Below are positions 1 through 7,827 of a stretch of DNA of 64,000 bases, in pieces; positions within the stretch are counted from its first letter, which is position 1, and every line of letters starts with the position of its first letter. A model generated the notes under the pieces. That model was given only the letters and a program-made list of their open reading frames with translations, did not search any database and was not told the DNA's origin. This DNA comes from an uncultured Draconibacterium sp. (lineage in GTDB: Bacteria; Bacteroidota; Bacteroidia; Bacteroidales; Prolixibacteraceae): the NCBI RefSeq assembly GCF_963674925.1, contig NZ_OY771647.1:1627501-1691500 (forward strand), in the 5' to 3' direction. The translations under genes and the position numbers were made by a program.

Positions 1-47
1 TTGTTTGGGCCAGGGGTTAATGGCCTCTCGGGTGAGGTTATCAGTAG

Positions 48-899
48 TTATTTAACCGGAAGCCTATCCGGCCAGATATTAGGCAACTCACCGCTAAACC
101 CAATTTCAGGGAGATTGTCTATCAGATTCATTTCTTCCGGAGTAAGCTCAAAGCCAAATAAATTCAGATTGTCCAGAATCCGTTCGTGGGTAGTTGATTT
201 TGGAATAACCACCACATCGTGCTGCGTAATCCAGCGCAGGCAAACTTTAGCTATCGATTGATTATGGTTTCTGGCAATTTGCTGTAAAGTTTCATTATCG
301 AACACACGTCCGCGGGCCAGTGGCGACCAGGCTTCAAGTGCAATATCGTGTTTTTTGCAAAACGCTGTTAATTCGGGCTGCCAGTAGCCCGGGTGAAACT
401 CAATCTGGTTTACCGCCGGTTTTACATTGGCAGTTTTAAACAAAGCATCAAAATGTTCCTGCCAGAAATTACTCACACCAATCGATTTAATCTTTCCTTC
501 GGCTTGCAGTTCTTCCATGGCGCGCCAGGTGTCGGCATTGGCTTTTTGCCAGTTGTTGTAGTTTTTTGCATTGGCCGGCCAGTGTATCAGGTACAGATCG
601 ATGTAATCCAGATCAAGCTTTTTTAGCGATTTTTCGAATTCTTTTTTGGTCGATTCGTATCCTAAACAATCGCGCCATAATTTGGTGGTTACAATAATTT
701 CTTCACGCGGAATACCACTGGCTTTTATGCCTTTGCCAACGGCTTCTTCGTTAAAATAAAAGGCTGCCGTATCAATTAAACGGTAGCCATTTTGCAGGGC
801 AAATTGTACTGCATCAATTCCTTCTTCTTCGTTTGATTTATAGGTTCCGAAACCAATTATCGGTAGTTCGTTTCCGTCGTTTAAAAGTAAATTCTTCAT
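48..899 (-). CDS. Aldo/keto reductase family oxidoreductase
   Basis: A 283-residue single-domain TIM-barrel NADPH-dependent carbonyl reductase. The family catalytic tetrad is visible as Asp43 (LIDTA), Tyr48, Lys73 (TTKLW) and His106 (LIHWP), and the C-terminal part carries the IPKST cofactor-phosphate loop. Length is normal for the family and there is no signal peptide, so a cytoplasmic enzyme reducing aldehydes, ketones or sugars is expected. The substrate cannot be read from the sequence. The start ATG at 899 follows directly from the conserved N-terminus (ELPIIGFGTY). It stands alone, with the next gene upstream on the same strand 36 bases away. Confidence 0.93.
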   Translation of the reverse strand: MKNLLLNDGNELPIIGFGTYKSNEEEGIDAVQFALQNGYRLIDTAAFYFNEEAVGKGIKASGIPREEIIVTTKLWRDCLGYESTKKEFEKSLKKLDLDYIDLYLIHWPANAKNYNNWQKANADTWRAMEELQAEGKIKSIGVSNFWQEHFDALFKTANVKPAVNQIEFHPGYWQPELTAFCKKHDIALEAWSPLARGRVFDNETLQQIARNHNQSIAKVCLRWITQHDVVVIPKSTTHERILDNLNLFGFELTPEEMNLIDNLPEIGFSGELPNIWPDRLPVK

Positions 900-935
900 G
901 AAATACGTCTTCTTTTAGGTGGCTGTTGGGGGAAA

Positions 936-1259
936 TCAAAATAAATCTAAACGGTCGTTAAAGTATACAAATAAAAGAATGACTATTGCCAGGCCAATAG
1001 CAATACTCATCATTATCTTCCGGTTGTTGATTTTTGTTTCTTCTTTCAGTTTTGATCGAAGTTCTTTTTTGTAGCTATCGGAATAAGTCTTGTTTTTTAG
1101 GAAAGTAAAATCGCGTTTTTTAATGTGGTAGTAGCTGTTGACTTCCGGACCTACTGAAGGAGCACCGCCGCCTCCATCTGGTTTGCTTCGTCTCCCAAGG
1201 TATTTTCTGGGTTTCATTGTTGAAATCCAGCGTTGCATTCCGAGGCCGTTGTATCCCAT
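936..1259 (-). CDS. Small single-pass membrane protein, function unknown
   Basis: A 107-residue protein of no family I can name. The N-terminal half is basic with a Gly/Pro-rich segment (GGGGAPSVGPEVNSYY), the middle is Lys-rich and probably helical, and residues about 84-101 form one hydrophobic membrane segment (MMSIAIGLAIVILLFVYF) followed by a short charged tail. It looks like a tail-anchored or C-terminally anchored inner-membrane protein. The start could be Met1, Met8 or Met15 (MKPRKYL); the last has the most basic start. It lies between a reductase and a broken cysteine-cluster gene on the same strand, and nothing in the context gives a role. Confidence 0.6.
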   Translation of the reverse strand: MGYNGLGMQRWISTMKPRKYLGRRSKPDGGGGAPSVGPEVNSYYHIKKRDFTFLKNKTYSDSYKKELRSKLKEETKINNRKIMMSIAIGLAIVILLFVYFNDRLDLF

Positions 1260-1288
1260 GATGTTGGTTTTTATGATTTGCCTTAAAG

Positions 1289-1788
1289 TTAGAAATTTTC
1301 TTTTTTCATCTCTTCAAAAACTTCCAAAACCACCGGGCAGGTTTCACAATTTTTATGCGACAGGTCAAGAATCTGGTAAAAACGTTTACGATCGGTGTGC
1401 GGGTATTCTCGGCAGGCTTTTGGGCGGCTTTCGTACACCATACAATAATTGTCGGGCAAAAGAAAAGGGCAGGGGTGTGCGTTAAAACAAAGTCGCCGTC
1501 TTCATCGGTTTTTATGTAGTGCCCCATAAAATCGGCCACTTTCATTTTCAGGTGTTTCGCCAGTCGTTCAATGTCTTTGTCAAAAAGTCGCGGACCAATT
1601 GTTTTACAGCAGTTGGCACAATCAAGGCAGTCGAAATTATCAAACGCTTCGTAATGTAACGCATGCACCACATCATCCAACCGCTTTGGTTTTTTCTTTT
1701 TCAGCTTTTTCAGAAAAGCATTGGTTTCCGGTCTGCTTTTGTCGGTAAGCAGTTTTAATTCCTCCGGTGTTTTATAATTGATGTTCAT
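1289..1788 (-). pseudogene. YkgJ-family cysteine-cluster protein gene with a one-base frameshift
   Basis: The protein starts at MNINYKTPEELKLL (ATG at 1786-1788) and carries the family's CLDCANCC zinc/iron-chelate cluster. After GDFVLTHTP the annotated frame turns into unrelated sequence. In the next frame the family's second half reads CPFLLPDNYCMVYESRPKAC, then REYPHTDRKRFYQ, then HKNCETCPVV, and ends with TAA at 1289-1291. Adding one C to the CCCC run (GGGG at 1472-1475 on the plus strand) restores a single frame of about 166 residues. This is either a real inactivating deletion or a homopolymer sequencing error. The cysteines in both frames are intact, which favours a very recent event or an error. 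A longer open frame upstream of 1788 is not needed. Confidence 0.8.
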
Positions 1789-1818
1789 TTGTGCTGCAAT
1801 TTTAATAAATCTTTCTTT

Positions 1819-1942
1819 ACCCCTCACCCTGTCGGGAGCTCTCCTCACGAGGGGAGCCAGCATTTATCAACTTTAGTGGCTTTGCATCACGGCTGTTTTC
1901 CCTTTGCAAGGGAAAATGTCGACAGACAAAAGGGTAGAGGAG
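1819..1942. repeat. Imperfect inverted intergenic repeat
   Basis: The stretch between the cysteine-cluster gene and the EamA gene starts with CCCCTCACCCTGTCGGGAG and ends with a segment whose reverse complement begins CTCCTCTACCC and contains TGTCGAC, so the ends are related as inverted repeats. Nested inside are CTCCTCACGAGGGGAG and CCCTTTGCAAGGG palindromes. The left end overlaps the upstream extension of the neighbouring frame and has no coding signal of its own. It resembles dispersed palindromic elements common between Bacteroidota genes; copy number cannot be judged here. Confidence 0.45.
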
Positions 1943-1962
1943 TAATAACAAAAAAAGTAAAA

Positions 1963-2886
1963 TTATTTCCGGTGTACCTCAACCGCTTTTAGGCGTCCGT
2001 TTGTTTCCTTTTTCTTTATTTGAGAAAGGAATAGTCCGGTTACAACCACGATAATTCCAACAATTTTTTGAAGTCCCAGTTCATCTTTCAGAATAAAAAA
2101 GGCCAGGATGGCTACAAACACCGGTATAAGGTTTATAAACGTATTTGTGCGGGTAACTCCAATTTGTCGTACACTTTGGGTAAAAAATACAAAGGCCAGT
2201 GTTGACGAGAAAACAGCCAGCAAAACAATTGCTCTGAAGGCCTGCGGATGGAAAGGAGTTTGAATAAAGTCTTTTACATCAACAATAAGCCAGATGGGCA
2301 AAAACAATACTACCCCGATAAAATTCTGATAAGCAATAATGGTTAGGGTGTTATATCGCGATGCCAGATTTTTAAGAATAATGGCATAAGCAATTGCTGA
2401 TAAAACGGCCATAAATTCAAGCCCAACGCCCAATGGCGAAGCATCGAACCTAAAACTGCCGTTGAGCACAACAAGAGCAACACCAACAAAGGAGAAAATG
2501 AGCCCTAAAAGGTTCATTGGTCTTACCTTTTCTTTGTGGAAATACCAGGCGGCTACGGGAGTGAGTAATGGAATTGTAGCCACAATTACCGCGGCCACTG
2601 TAGACGAAACGTATTGCAGTCCGTAACTTTCTCCTAAAAAGTACAGGAAGGGTTCGAACATCGACATAAAGAAAAACAGTTTGTAGTCTCTTTTTTCAGG
2701 TCTTTGTAAACGTTTTAAAAACCAGGCAATTATAGTTATAAGCAGCGCGGCTATGGCCAGCCGTAGTATTACTACCGTTATTGGTTTATAGGCAATAAAC
2801 GCGATTTTGAACCATACAAACGAGAAACTCCAGAAAAAAGCAGCGCCCAGGGCTGAAAGTATCGCTGTCAGGTCTTTATTTTTCAT
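1963..2886 (-). CDS. EamA/DMT-superfamily permease
   Basis: About 307 residues with roughly ten hydrophobic segments in two five-helix halves, the usual layout and length of EamA (drug/metabolite transporter) exporters. The first half opens with LSALGAAFFWSFSFVWFK and the second with VGLEFMAVLSAIAYAIIL, each matching the family repeat. The C-terminus is a basic cytoplasmic tail. The ATG at 2886 (MKNKDLTAIL) is preferred to an in-frame start seven codons upstream because the family N-terminus begins just before the first helix. Substrate unknown; members export amino acids, metabolites or drugs. Confidence 0.88.
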   Translation of the reverse strand: MKNKDLTAILSALGAAFFWSFSFVWFKIAFIAYKPITVVILRLAIAALLITIIAWFLKRLQRPEKRDYKLFFFMSMFEPFLYFLGESYGLQYVSSTVAAVIVATIPLLTPVAAWYFHKEKVRPMNLLGLIFSFVGVALVVLNGSFRFDASPLGVGLEFMAVLSAIAYAIILKNLASRYNTLTIIAYQNFIGVVLFLPIWLIVDVKDFIQTPFHPQAFRAIVLLAVFSSTLAFVFFTQSVRQIGVTRTNTFINLIPVFVAILAFFILKDELGLQKIVGIIVVVTGLFLSQIKKKETNGRLKAVEVHRK

Positions 2887-2962
2887 GCGGTAAATTTGAA
2901 GAAGCAAAAGTAGCGATTAAGTGTACTCAATTGTGGGAATAATAGCGTAAAAAAGCCATCTT

Positions 2963-2977
2963 TGTGATAAAATCACA
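2963..2977. promoter_or_regulatory. TGTGA-n5-TCACA inverted repeat, candidate Crp/Fnr-family operator
   Basis: A perfect 5-bp inverted repeat, TGTGATAAAATCACA, lies 40 bases before the start of the isomerase-like lipoprotein gene. Its half-sites are those of E. coli CRP, though the spacer is 5 rather than 6 bases. A second TTTGTGA follows at 2981. Function is inferred from form and position only. Confidence 0.4.
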
Positions 2978-3017
2978 TCTTTGTGAAAATATTTAAATAC
3001 CTAAAACCAATTTAAAA

Positions 3018-3932
3018 ATGATTTCAAGAAGAATTAGTTTAAAGCTAGTGGCAGTAATTGCTGTTGCTGTGTTGTTTATGCAAGGATTTACAGCTTGTAA
3101 CTCCGCACCCAAAAAAGCGGAAGAAAAAGGCACTGAAGTTGAAAAAGAACTTTTTATCGGACTACAACTTTGGTCGGTAAGAGAGGCTATGAACGAAGAT
3201 GTAGCCGCAACCCTGAAGGCTGTTGGCGAAAGTGGTTATAAGTTTGTGGAAACTGCCGGTTACGGCGATGGTAAAATGTATGGTATCGATCCGGTGGAGT
3301 TTAAAAATTTGTGTGAAAGCAACGGACTGCAATTTTTGGGAGCACACACCGGACAGTCGGTTCCGACTGAAGAAAACTGGGACGAAACCATGGCCTGGTG
3401 GGATACCTGTATTGCCGCACACAAAGCAGCCGGTGTAAAATGGATCGTTCAGCCATCGATGGGTGGTTCGGCCTATGAAAGCCTCGACGGAATAAAAGCA
3501 TACTGTGAGTATTTTAATGCAGTTGGTGAAAAATGTAATGCCGCCGGTATTCGTTTTGGCTACCATAACCACGATAGAGAATTTACTACAGAATACGAAG
3601 GCAAACCGCTTTACGACTGGATGCTGGAACTGACAGATCCTGAAAAAGTGATGTTTCAACTCGATTTATACTGGATTACTGAAGGAGGAAAAAGTGCCGT
3701 TGATTATTTCGAAAAATATCCCGGACGTTTTGAGTTGTGGCATATAAAAGACGAAAAAGAATTGGGCGAAAGCGGAAAAATGGATTTTGCCTCCATGTTT
3801 GCTGAGCGCGAAAAAGCAGGTGCTAAATACGGTATTGTGGAGGTTGAACGCTACAATTTCGATCCGATTGTTAGCTGCGCGAAAAGTCTGGATTATTTAA
3901 AATCGCAGGATTACGTTGATTTTTACGAATAG
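3018..3932 (+). CDS. Lipoprotein with xylose-isomerase-like TIM barrel (sugar phosphate isomerase/epimerase family)
   Basis: 304 residues. An N-terminal signal with lipobox FTAC places a lipidated Cys near residue 27, so the mature protein is probably anchored in an envelope membrane facing the periplasm or surface. The rest is an AP-endonuclease-2/xylose-isomerase-like barrel: GLQLWSVR starts strand 1, and YHNHDREF, FQLDLYW and ELWHIKD carry the His, Asp and Glu residues that bind metal in this family. Bacteroidota have many such secreted family members acting on sugars or inositols. The exact substrate is unknown. A strong hairpin follows the stop. Confidence 0.88.
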   Translation: MISRRISLKLVAVIAVAVLFMQGFTACNSAPKKAEEKGTEVEKELFIGLQLWSVREAMNEDVAATLKAVGESGYKFVETAGYGDGKMYGIDPVEFKNLCESNGLQFLGAHTGQSVPTEENWDETMAWWDTCIAAHKAAGVKWIVQPSMGGSAYESLDGIKAYCEYFNAVGEKCNAAGIRFGYHNHDREFTTEYEGKPLYDWMLELTDPEKVMFQLDLYWITEGGKSAVDYFEKYPGRFELWHIKDEKELGESGKMDFASMFAEREKAGAKYGIVEVERYNFDPIVSCAKSLDYLKSQDYVDFYE

Positions 3933-3950
3933 AAGGAATTACAAACGATA

Positions 3951-3992
3951 AAAAAGCGGTTGTCCGGAATTGTATCGGGTAACCGCTTTTTG
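3951..3992 (+). terminator. Rho-independent terminator
   Basis: AAAAAGCGGTT pairs with AACCGCTTTTT, with CCGG/CGGG partly extending the stem, and is followed by TGTTTTT. It lies 18 bases after the lipoprotein stop codon. Confidence 0.8.
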
Positions 3993-4055
3993 TTTTTAGG
4001 GAGTATCCTGTCTATATCCAAAAATGTATGATCATTCCGGAGATCAATTCGGTTA

Positions 4056-4108
4056 CCCCAGCCCTAAAGGGAGCGAATTGATTGTTGCTACTCCCTTTAG
4101 GGATGGGG
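4056..4108. repeat. 18-bp inverted repeat between convergent genes
   Basis: CCCCAGCCCTAAAGGGAG at 4056-4073 is the reverse complement, with one mismatch, of CTCCCTTTAGGGATGGGG at 4091-4108, with a 17-base loop. No T-tract follows, so it is more like a dispersed palindromic element than a terminator. It may still serve both convergent genes. Confidence 0.6.
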
Positions 4109-4173
4109 TATTCAGCGACAATCAATTTGCGGATTGGATAATAAACCGGAACTCATTCTGTTATCAGAAAGAT

Positions 4174-4806
4174 TTAAAACTTCCCAAACTTAAATGTCAT
4201 TCCAACGTTAAAACCTCGCAGAACATCCTGATTGGTATCGTACAGTTTAATGTCGGAAGTGAGTCGGTAACTTCCGTAGGCTGCTAAACGGAAAAAGCGG
4301 GTGAAGTTGAATTCCAGCTCTACCCCCGGTTCGAAAACAAAAAACAAGTCCGTGTCGTATTCCTGGTAGTCGTGGTAGTGATCCCAGTCCCAGGCGGTGT
4401 GTTCTACCAGCGATATTCCTCCCATTCCCACTACAATTGGAAAAGAAACATGTACAGGTTTTGTCCCTCCAACAATTGGCTCAAAAAATATACCACCGTA
4501 ACCTCCGGCTAAAAAGAAGCGGTCTTCGGGATTTGCCTGGTAATTGTGGTATTCCAGATCGTTTACAAAACCGTATCCGGCCAATCCAATGGCAAACGAG
4601 TGGTCGAAAATAAAAGCTCCGCGTGCTCCGGCTACCATTGCATCGCGTCCGGCAATTTGGGTGTAACCAATTGTAAAGGCTCCGTAACCACCGTTAATTT
4701 GTTGGCTCGAAAAGATGGTTTCCACCTCGTTGTTGTGATAGTCGTCTTGCGCAAAGGCAAAACCGGCGATCAGTAAAATGGTCAGTAAAAGTGTTAATTT
4801 TTTCAT
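4174..4806 (-). CDS. Secreted beta-barrel-like protein, function unknown
   Basis: 210 residues with a clear signal peptide (MKKLTLLLTILLIAGFAFA, cleavage before QDDYHN). The rest alternates aromatic and small residues in short strands separated by Gly/Asp-rich turns and ends in VGMTFKFGKF, an outer-membrane beta-strand-like C-terminus with a final aromatic. This suggests a small outer-membrane barrel. No named family recognised. It is the last gene of a minus-strand string led by an ECF sigma factor gene and follows another small barrel-like gene by 30 bases. Confidence 0.7.
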   Translation of the reverse strand: MKKLTLLLTILLIAGFAFAQDDYHNNEVETIFSSQQINGGYGAFTIGYTQIAGRDAMVAGARGAFIFDHSFAIGLAGYGFVNDLEYHNYQANPEDRFFLAGGYGGIFFEPIVGGTKPVHVSFPIVVGMGGISLVEHTAWDWDHYHDYQEYDTDLFFVFEPGVELEFNFTRFFRLAAYGSYRLTSDIKLYDTNQDVLRGFNVGMTFKFGKF

Positions 4807-4836
4807 TTTCTGAATATGTTAAAAAGTTGTTTTGGC

Positions 4837-5328
4837 TTAAAAATGATATTTTATGGTAAAAGCAAAGTCGAATAGTTCAAGGTCGAAAAAGTCGCGCCCC
4901 AGCACATCAACATAAGGTTTTACCTCGAATCCGATGGAGAGCGGTACTTCGTAAAACAGGTATTCCACACCAACAACGGCGTCGACACCTGCCAGCAGTG
5001 CTGTTCGTTCTTCGTACCAGCTGGTGTTATCCTGCACGTAATATTTGTCCCATTGTTCGTACCCGAAATGGGCACCCAGTCCGTAAAACAGCGATAATTG
5101 CTCGGAGAAGGTAAACAGGTCGTATTCGTGAAATTCTTTAAAAGCATGAAATTGAATACCATTGTCGCGGGTGGCTAAAAGGAATTTGTACGAATTGGCA
5201 TCGTCGGTGTAAAAGCGGTATTCAAAACCGGCAGAGTGTCCTCCTCGAATACCAATTGCTTTATCAAAAGTTTGAGCGGATAAGGCAAGTGGCAGACAAA
5301 ATAGCAAGATAATGAGGAAACGTTTCAT
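4837..5328 (-). CDS. Small outer-membrane beta-barrel-like protein
   Basis: 163 residues with signal peptide MKRFLIILLFCLPLALSAQ. The mature part shows amphipathic strands (AGFEYRFY, AHFGYEQWDKYYV, SIGFEVKPYVDV) and ends in DFAFTIKYHF, a terminal Phe typical of outer-membrane barrels. The length fits about eight strands. Function unknown. It lies 12 bases downstream of the DUF2807 lipoprotein gene, so the two are probably co-transcribed. Confidence 0.7.
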   Translation of the reverse strand: MKRFLIILLFCLPLALSAQTFDKAIGIRGGHSAGFEYRFYTDDANSYKFLLATRDNGIQFHAFKEFHEYDLFTFSEQLSLFYGLGAHFGYEQWDKYYVQDNTSWYEERTALLAGVDAVVGVEYLFYEVPLSIGFEVKPYVDVLGRDFFDLELFDFAFTIKYHF

Positions 5329-5340
5329 AGTGGTTATTTT

Positions 5341-6057
5341 TTAGTTTTCGCTGATTACATTGCCAGAGCCCGAAATATGGGTTTCAACGTCCGGATTTCC
5401 GGAATAAAATACATTTCCGCTTCCTGAAATATTTGAGCGAAGGTTGCGTGAAACGGTAACATACATATCACCGGATCCCGAAGTGGAAGTGGTGCAATTG
5501 TACAAATCGAGCTGGTGGGCATCAATCGTTCCTGATCCGCTGATCACAAAATCAGCATCGTCGGCAAAGCCCGAGAATTCAATCGTTCCCGATCCCGAAA
5601 GTAATGCATCAACTTCCTCGGCTTCAAAAGAGGTAATTATACTTCCCGATCCCGAAAGGACAACATCCATTTCGTCGCTCACAAAATAGTCGGTGGTAAT
5701 AATTCCCGATCCGCTTTGTTTTATGCCTTTCAGGATTGGAGTTGAAACAAATATTTCCATCGGAAGGCGGTTTCTCAAGTCGCGAATTCCTTTTACATCA
5801 ATGTGCAAGGTTTCGCCCGAAACATAAGTCTCAATGTACTGCAACAGATTTTCCTCGGCACTAATTACCACATCGTGGCTTTGGGCTTCGGTGATGTGAA
5901 CTTCAAATTCGCCTGATGATTTTACTTTTTCAAAGGAGGTAACAATTCGGCTTTCTGAAGCTTCAATTCCATTCCCTTCAACAGTAAATTCATCGATACA
6001 GCTGGTGGCGCTAAAGATTATAGCAAGCCCATAAATGAATAGCTTAATAGTTTTCAT
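5341..6057 (-). CDS. DUF2807 (head-GIN) domain lipoprotein with SGSG repeats
   Basis: 238 residues. A signal peptide with lipobox SATSC gives a lipoprotein. The N-terminal half (TSFEKVKSSGEFEVHITEA...) is the head-GIN domain. The C-terminal half is a regular beta-helix-like array in which SGSG occurs seven times, about every 20 residues (SGSGIITT, SGSGSIIT, SGSGTIEF, SGSGTIDA, SGSGDMYV, SGSGNVFY, SGSGNVIS). Such proteins are common envelope proteins in Bacteroidota with no fixed biochemical role, often near ECF sigma/anti-sigma genes as here. The two barrel-like genes follow immediately. Confidence 0.85.
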   Translation of the reverse strand: MKTIKLFIYGLAIIFSATSCIDEFTVEGNGIEASESRIVTSFEKVKSSGEFEVHITEAQSHDVVISAEENLLQYIETYVSGETLHIDVKGIRDLRNRLPMEIFVSTPILKGIKQSGSGIITTDYFVSDEMDVVLSGSGSIITSFEAEEVDALLSGSGTIEFSGFADDADFVISGSGTIDAHQLDLYNCTTSTSGSGDMYVTVSRNLRSNISGSGNVFYSGNPDVETHISGSGNVISEN

Positions 6058-6204
6058 AACAGATTGTTTTCTTGCGGGAAAGTTGCTTAATTGTTTTCAT
6101 GGCTTTGGCAAACAATTCCCGTGTGGTTAATAATTGTTTTCTTTCTGCTTTTAAAAGACAGGCGTTTTTGAGAGAGGTTGCAAAATGCGTGCTAAAAATT
6201 CTAT

Positions 6205-7302
6205 TTAATAGGCAGTTCGTAAGTTAATATTGCCCGAGTTCGCCCTGATAGTAAGCTTTTCGGTTGGTTCCGGAGTCTCTCCAAAATTTCCAATAATTTT
6301 TATTTCATTCTCTTTTTCATCCAATGTATCTTCCTTTTCAACGTTGAAATCATTGTCGAGACTCAGTTCTGCTTTTGTATGTTGAATGTCGAAACTAAAT
6401 GCTGATTCGCTGTTAAAATACAGGTTAATGTCGGTTGAACGCGATTCGATATTTATGCCACTAAAATCGGGCACGGCATCTTCAATTTCAATGTCGCCGT
6501 ATTCCGATTGAATTTTAGCACGATCGGTCAGCCTGGTTACTCTAAACGTGGTAAAACTGCTTTGTACATCGAGTAACTCAATTTGGCGGATTCTGAATTT
6601 ATCGCGGCGCGACGATGCCGATAGAGTCTCTACTTCCTGGAATTCAAACTCTGTTGATTTGCTTTGCAGGTGAATCGTTCCCATTTCTTTGGTGTACAGT
6701 TCGCTGAAATTACAATCGAGGCGCCCTTTTTCTATTTTATTGATGGTGGCATCAGCAAAGTTCAGCGTAAGATTCAGATTGTTGAAATCGTGGGCTTTCA
6801 GATTACCGTTTGATAAACTGATATCCGCTTCGCCTTTGTAATCGCCAATATAAATGTCGCCAAATTTATTGTCAACTTTTAAGCGGTTCGAGTCGGGTAA
6901 CCAAACCGTGTAGTCCACCTGAATATTCCCGTCCGAACTCAATAAGTTCTCCTTAAATTTTTTGATTTCCCTGCCCAGTGTGCTTTGGTTTTTTTCAACT
7001 ACCGTGCGCACGATCAGGTAGTGTTCGCTATTGGTAATATCAAAATCAATTTCCTCAATCGACTCTTCCAGTTTTGATAGTTTTTTTTCTTCAACCCTGA
7101 TGTTGATCAGAAATTTCACCGAATCTTTGTCCCAGTTTTTAAAATCGATTTTCCCGTATTTATTGGTAATTTCAATTTGTGTTTCGGGCGTAATGGCATA
7201 CGATTTTCTTATTTCTTTGGTGTCGGTAAACTGGGCATTTACCAGTAACGGAGCAAGTAAAACCAAAAGCCCGGCAACTATTTTCCATTTTATTTTTATC
7301 AT
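6205..7302 (-). CDS. Secreted DUF4097-like beta-repeat protein
   Basis: 365 residues with signal peptide MIKIKWKIVAGLLVLLAPLLVNA. The mature protein opens with KEIRKSYAITPETQIEITNKYG, the pattern that starts many DUF4097-type adhesin-like proteins, and continues with beta-repeat segments (VDNKFGDIYIG, LSNGNLKAH, IQSEYGDIEIE, IRANSGNINLR). It is probably periplasmic or surface exposed. Function unknown. It lies 13 bases after the anti-sigma-like gene and 147 bases before the DUF2807 gene, suggesting that the sigma factor and these beta-repeat proteins form one regulon. Confidence 0.75.
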   Translation of the reverse strand: MIKIKWKIVAGLLVLLAPLLVNAQFTDTKEIRKSYAITPETQIEITNKYGKIDFKNWDKDSVKFLINIRVEEKKLSKLEESIEEIDFDITNSEHYLIVRTVVEKNQSTLGREIKKFKENLLSSDGNIQVDYTVWLPDSNRLKVDNKFGDIYIGDYKGEADISLSNGNLKAHDFNNLNLTLNFADATINKIEKGRLDCNFSELYTKEMGTIHLQSKSTEFEFQEVETLSASSRRDKFRIRQIELLDVQSSFTTFRVTRLTDRAKIQSEYGDIEIEDAVPDFSGINIESRSTDINLYFNSESAFSFDIQHTKAELSLDNDFNVEKEDTLDEKENEIKIIGNFGETPEPTEKLTIRANSGNINLRTAY

Positions 7303-7315
7303 TTTTCCTCCTTGT

Positions 7316-7822
7316 CTAACATTTAATTTGGTTCAGCACATCGTCGCAAAGTTGCAGCCTGTAACGGTTGTTTTCAATCATTGCTTCAATTACGCTTTTA
7401 TTCGAAATATTTTCTTCCAAATCGTTTTTAAGCAGCTGGTACATCCCTTCCAGTTCGTTCAAATCGGTTTCAACTTCGTGTTTCAGTTCCGGAAAAGTAT
7501 AGTAACATTTTTGTATTTCTTTCAGTTTCTGATTCACCTGGTGCGAATAAAATGCTTCTGCTTCGATTAGTTCCTTTAGTTCCGGATCTGCATTCTCGGC
7601 CAGTCGGGTAGGACTGTTAAGATTGCTTTGCCATAATACCACTCCCGTTGCGATTAGAATAACCGCCACGGCTGCAGCGCGAATAAAATAATGGCGCAGC
7701 GGAACAACTTTTGTCGTTTTTGTGGCAGCGTCAATTTTATCCCACACTTCCGGCGATGGTGTTCTGAAATCGAACTCCTCGCGGTTTGTTTTTATAAATT
7801 CCTCCAATCTATTCTTCTCCAT
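7316..7822 (-). CDS. Probable anti-sigma-type single-pass membrane protein
   Basis: 168 residues. The N-terminus (RLEEFIKTNREEFDFRTPSPEVWDKI) is a short cytoplasmic segment, one membrane helix covers about residues 44-65 (YFIRAAAVAVILIATGVVLW), and the remaining 100 residues are helical, probably coiled coil, and periplasmic. The gene begins 5 bases after the ECF sigma gene. That arrangement and topology are typical of Bacteroidota anti-sigma or sigma-accessory proteins. No zinc anti-sigma motif (HxxxCxxC) is present, so the anti-sigma role is inferred from context. Confidence 0.65.
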   Translation of the reverse strand: MEKNRLEEFIKTNREEFDFRTPSPEVWDKIDAATKTTKVVPLRHYFIRAAAVAVILIATGVVLWQSNLNSPTRLAENADPELKELIEAEAFYSHQVNQKLKEIQKCYYTFPELKHEVETDLNELEGMYQLLKNDLEENISNKSVIEAMIENNRYRLQLCDDVLNQIKC

Positions 7823-7827
7823 ATGGC

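Noticed and set aside
1138..1485. Plus-strand frame over the small membrane protein and cysteine-cluster gene
   Set aside because: It is antisense to two better supported genes and has no features of its own.
4024..4287. Plus-strand frame after the isomerase-like lipoprotein
   Set aside because: It spans an inverted repeat and the end of a convergent gene and has no protein-like features.
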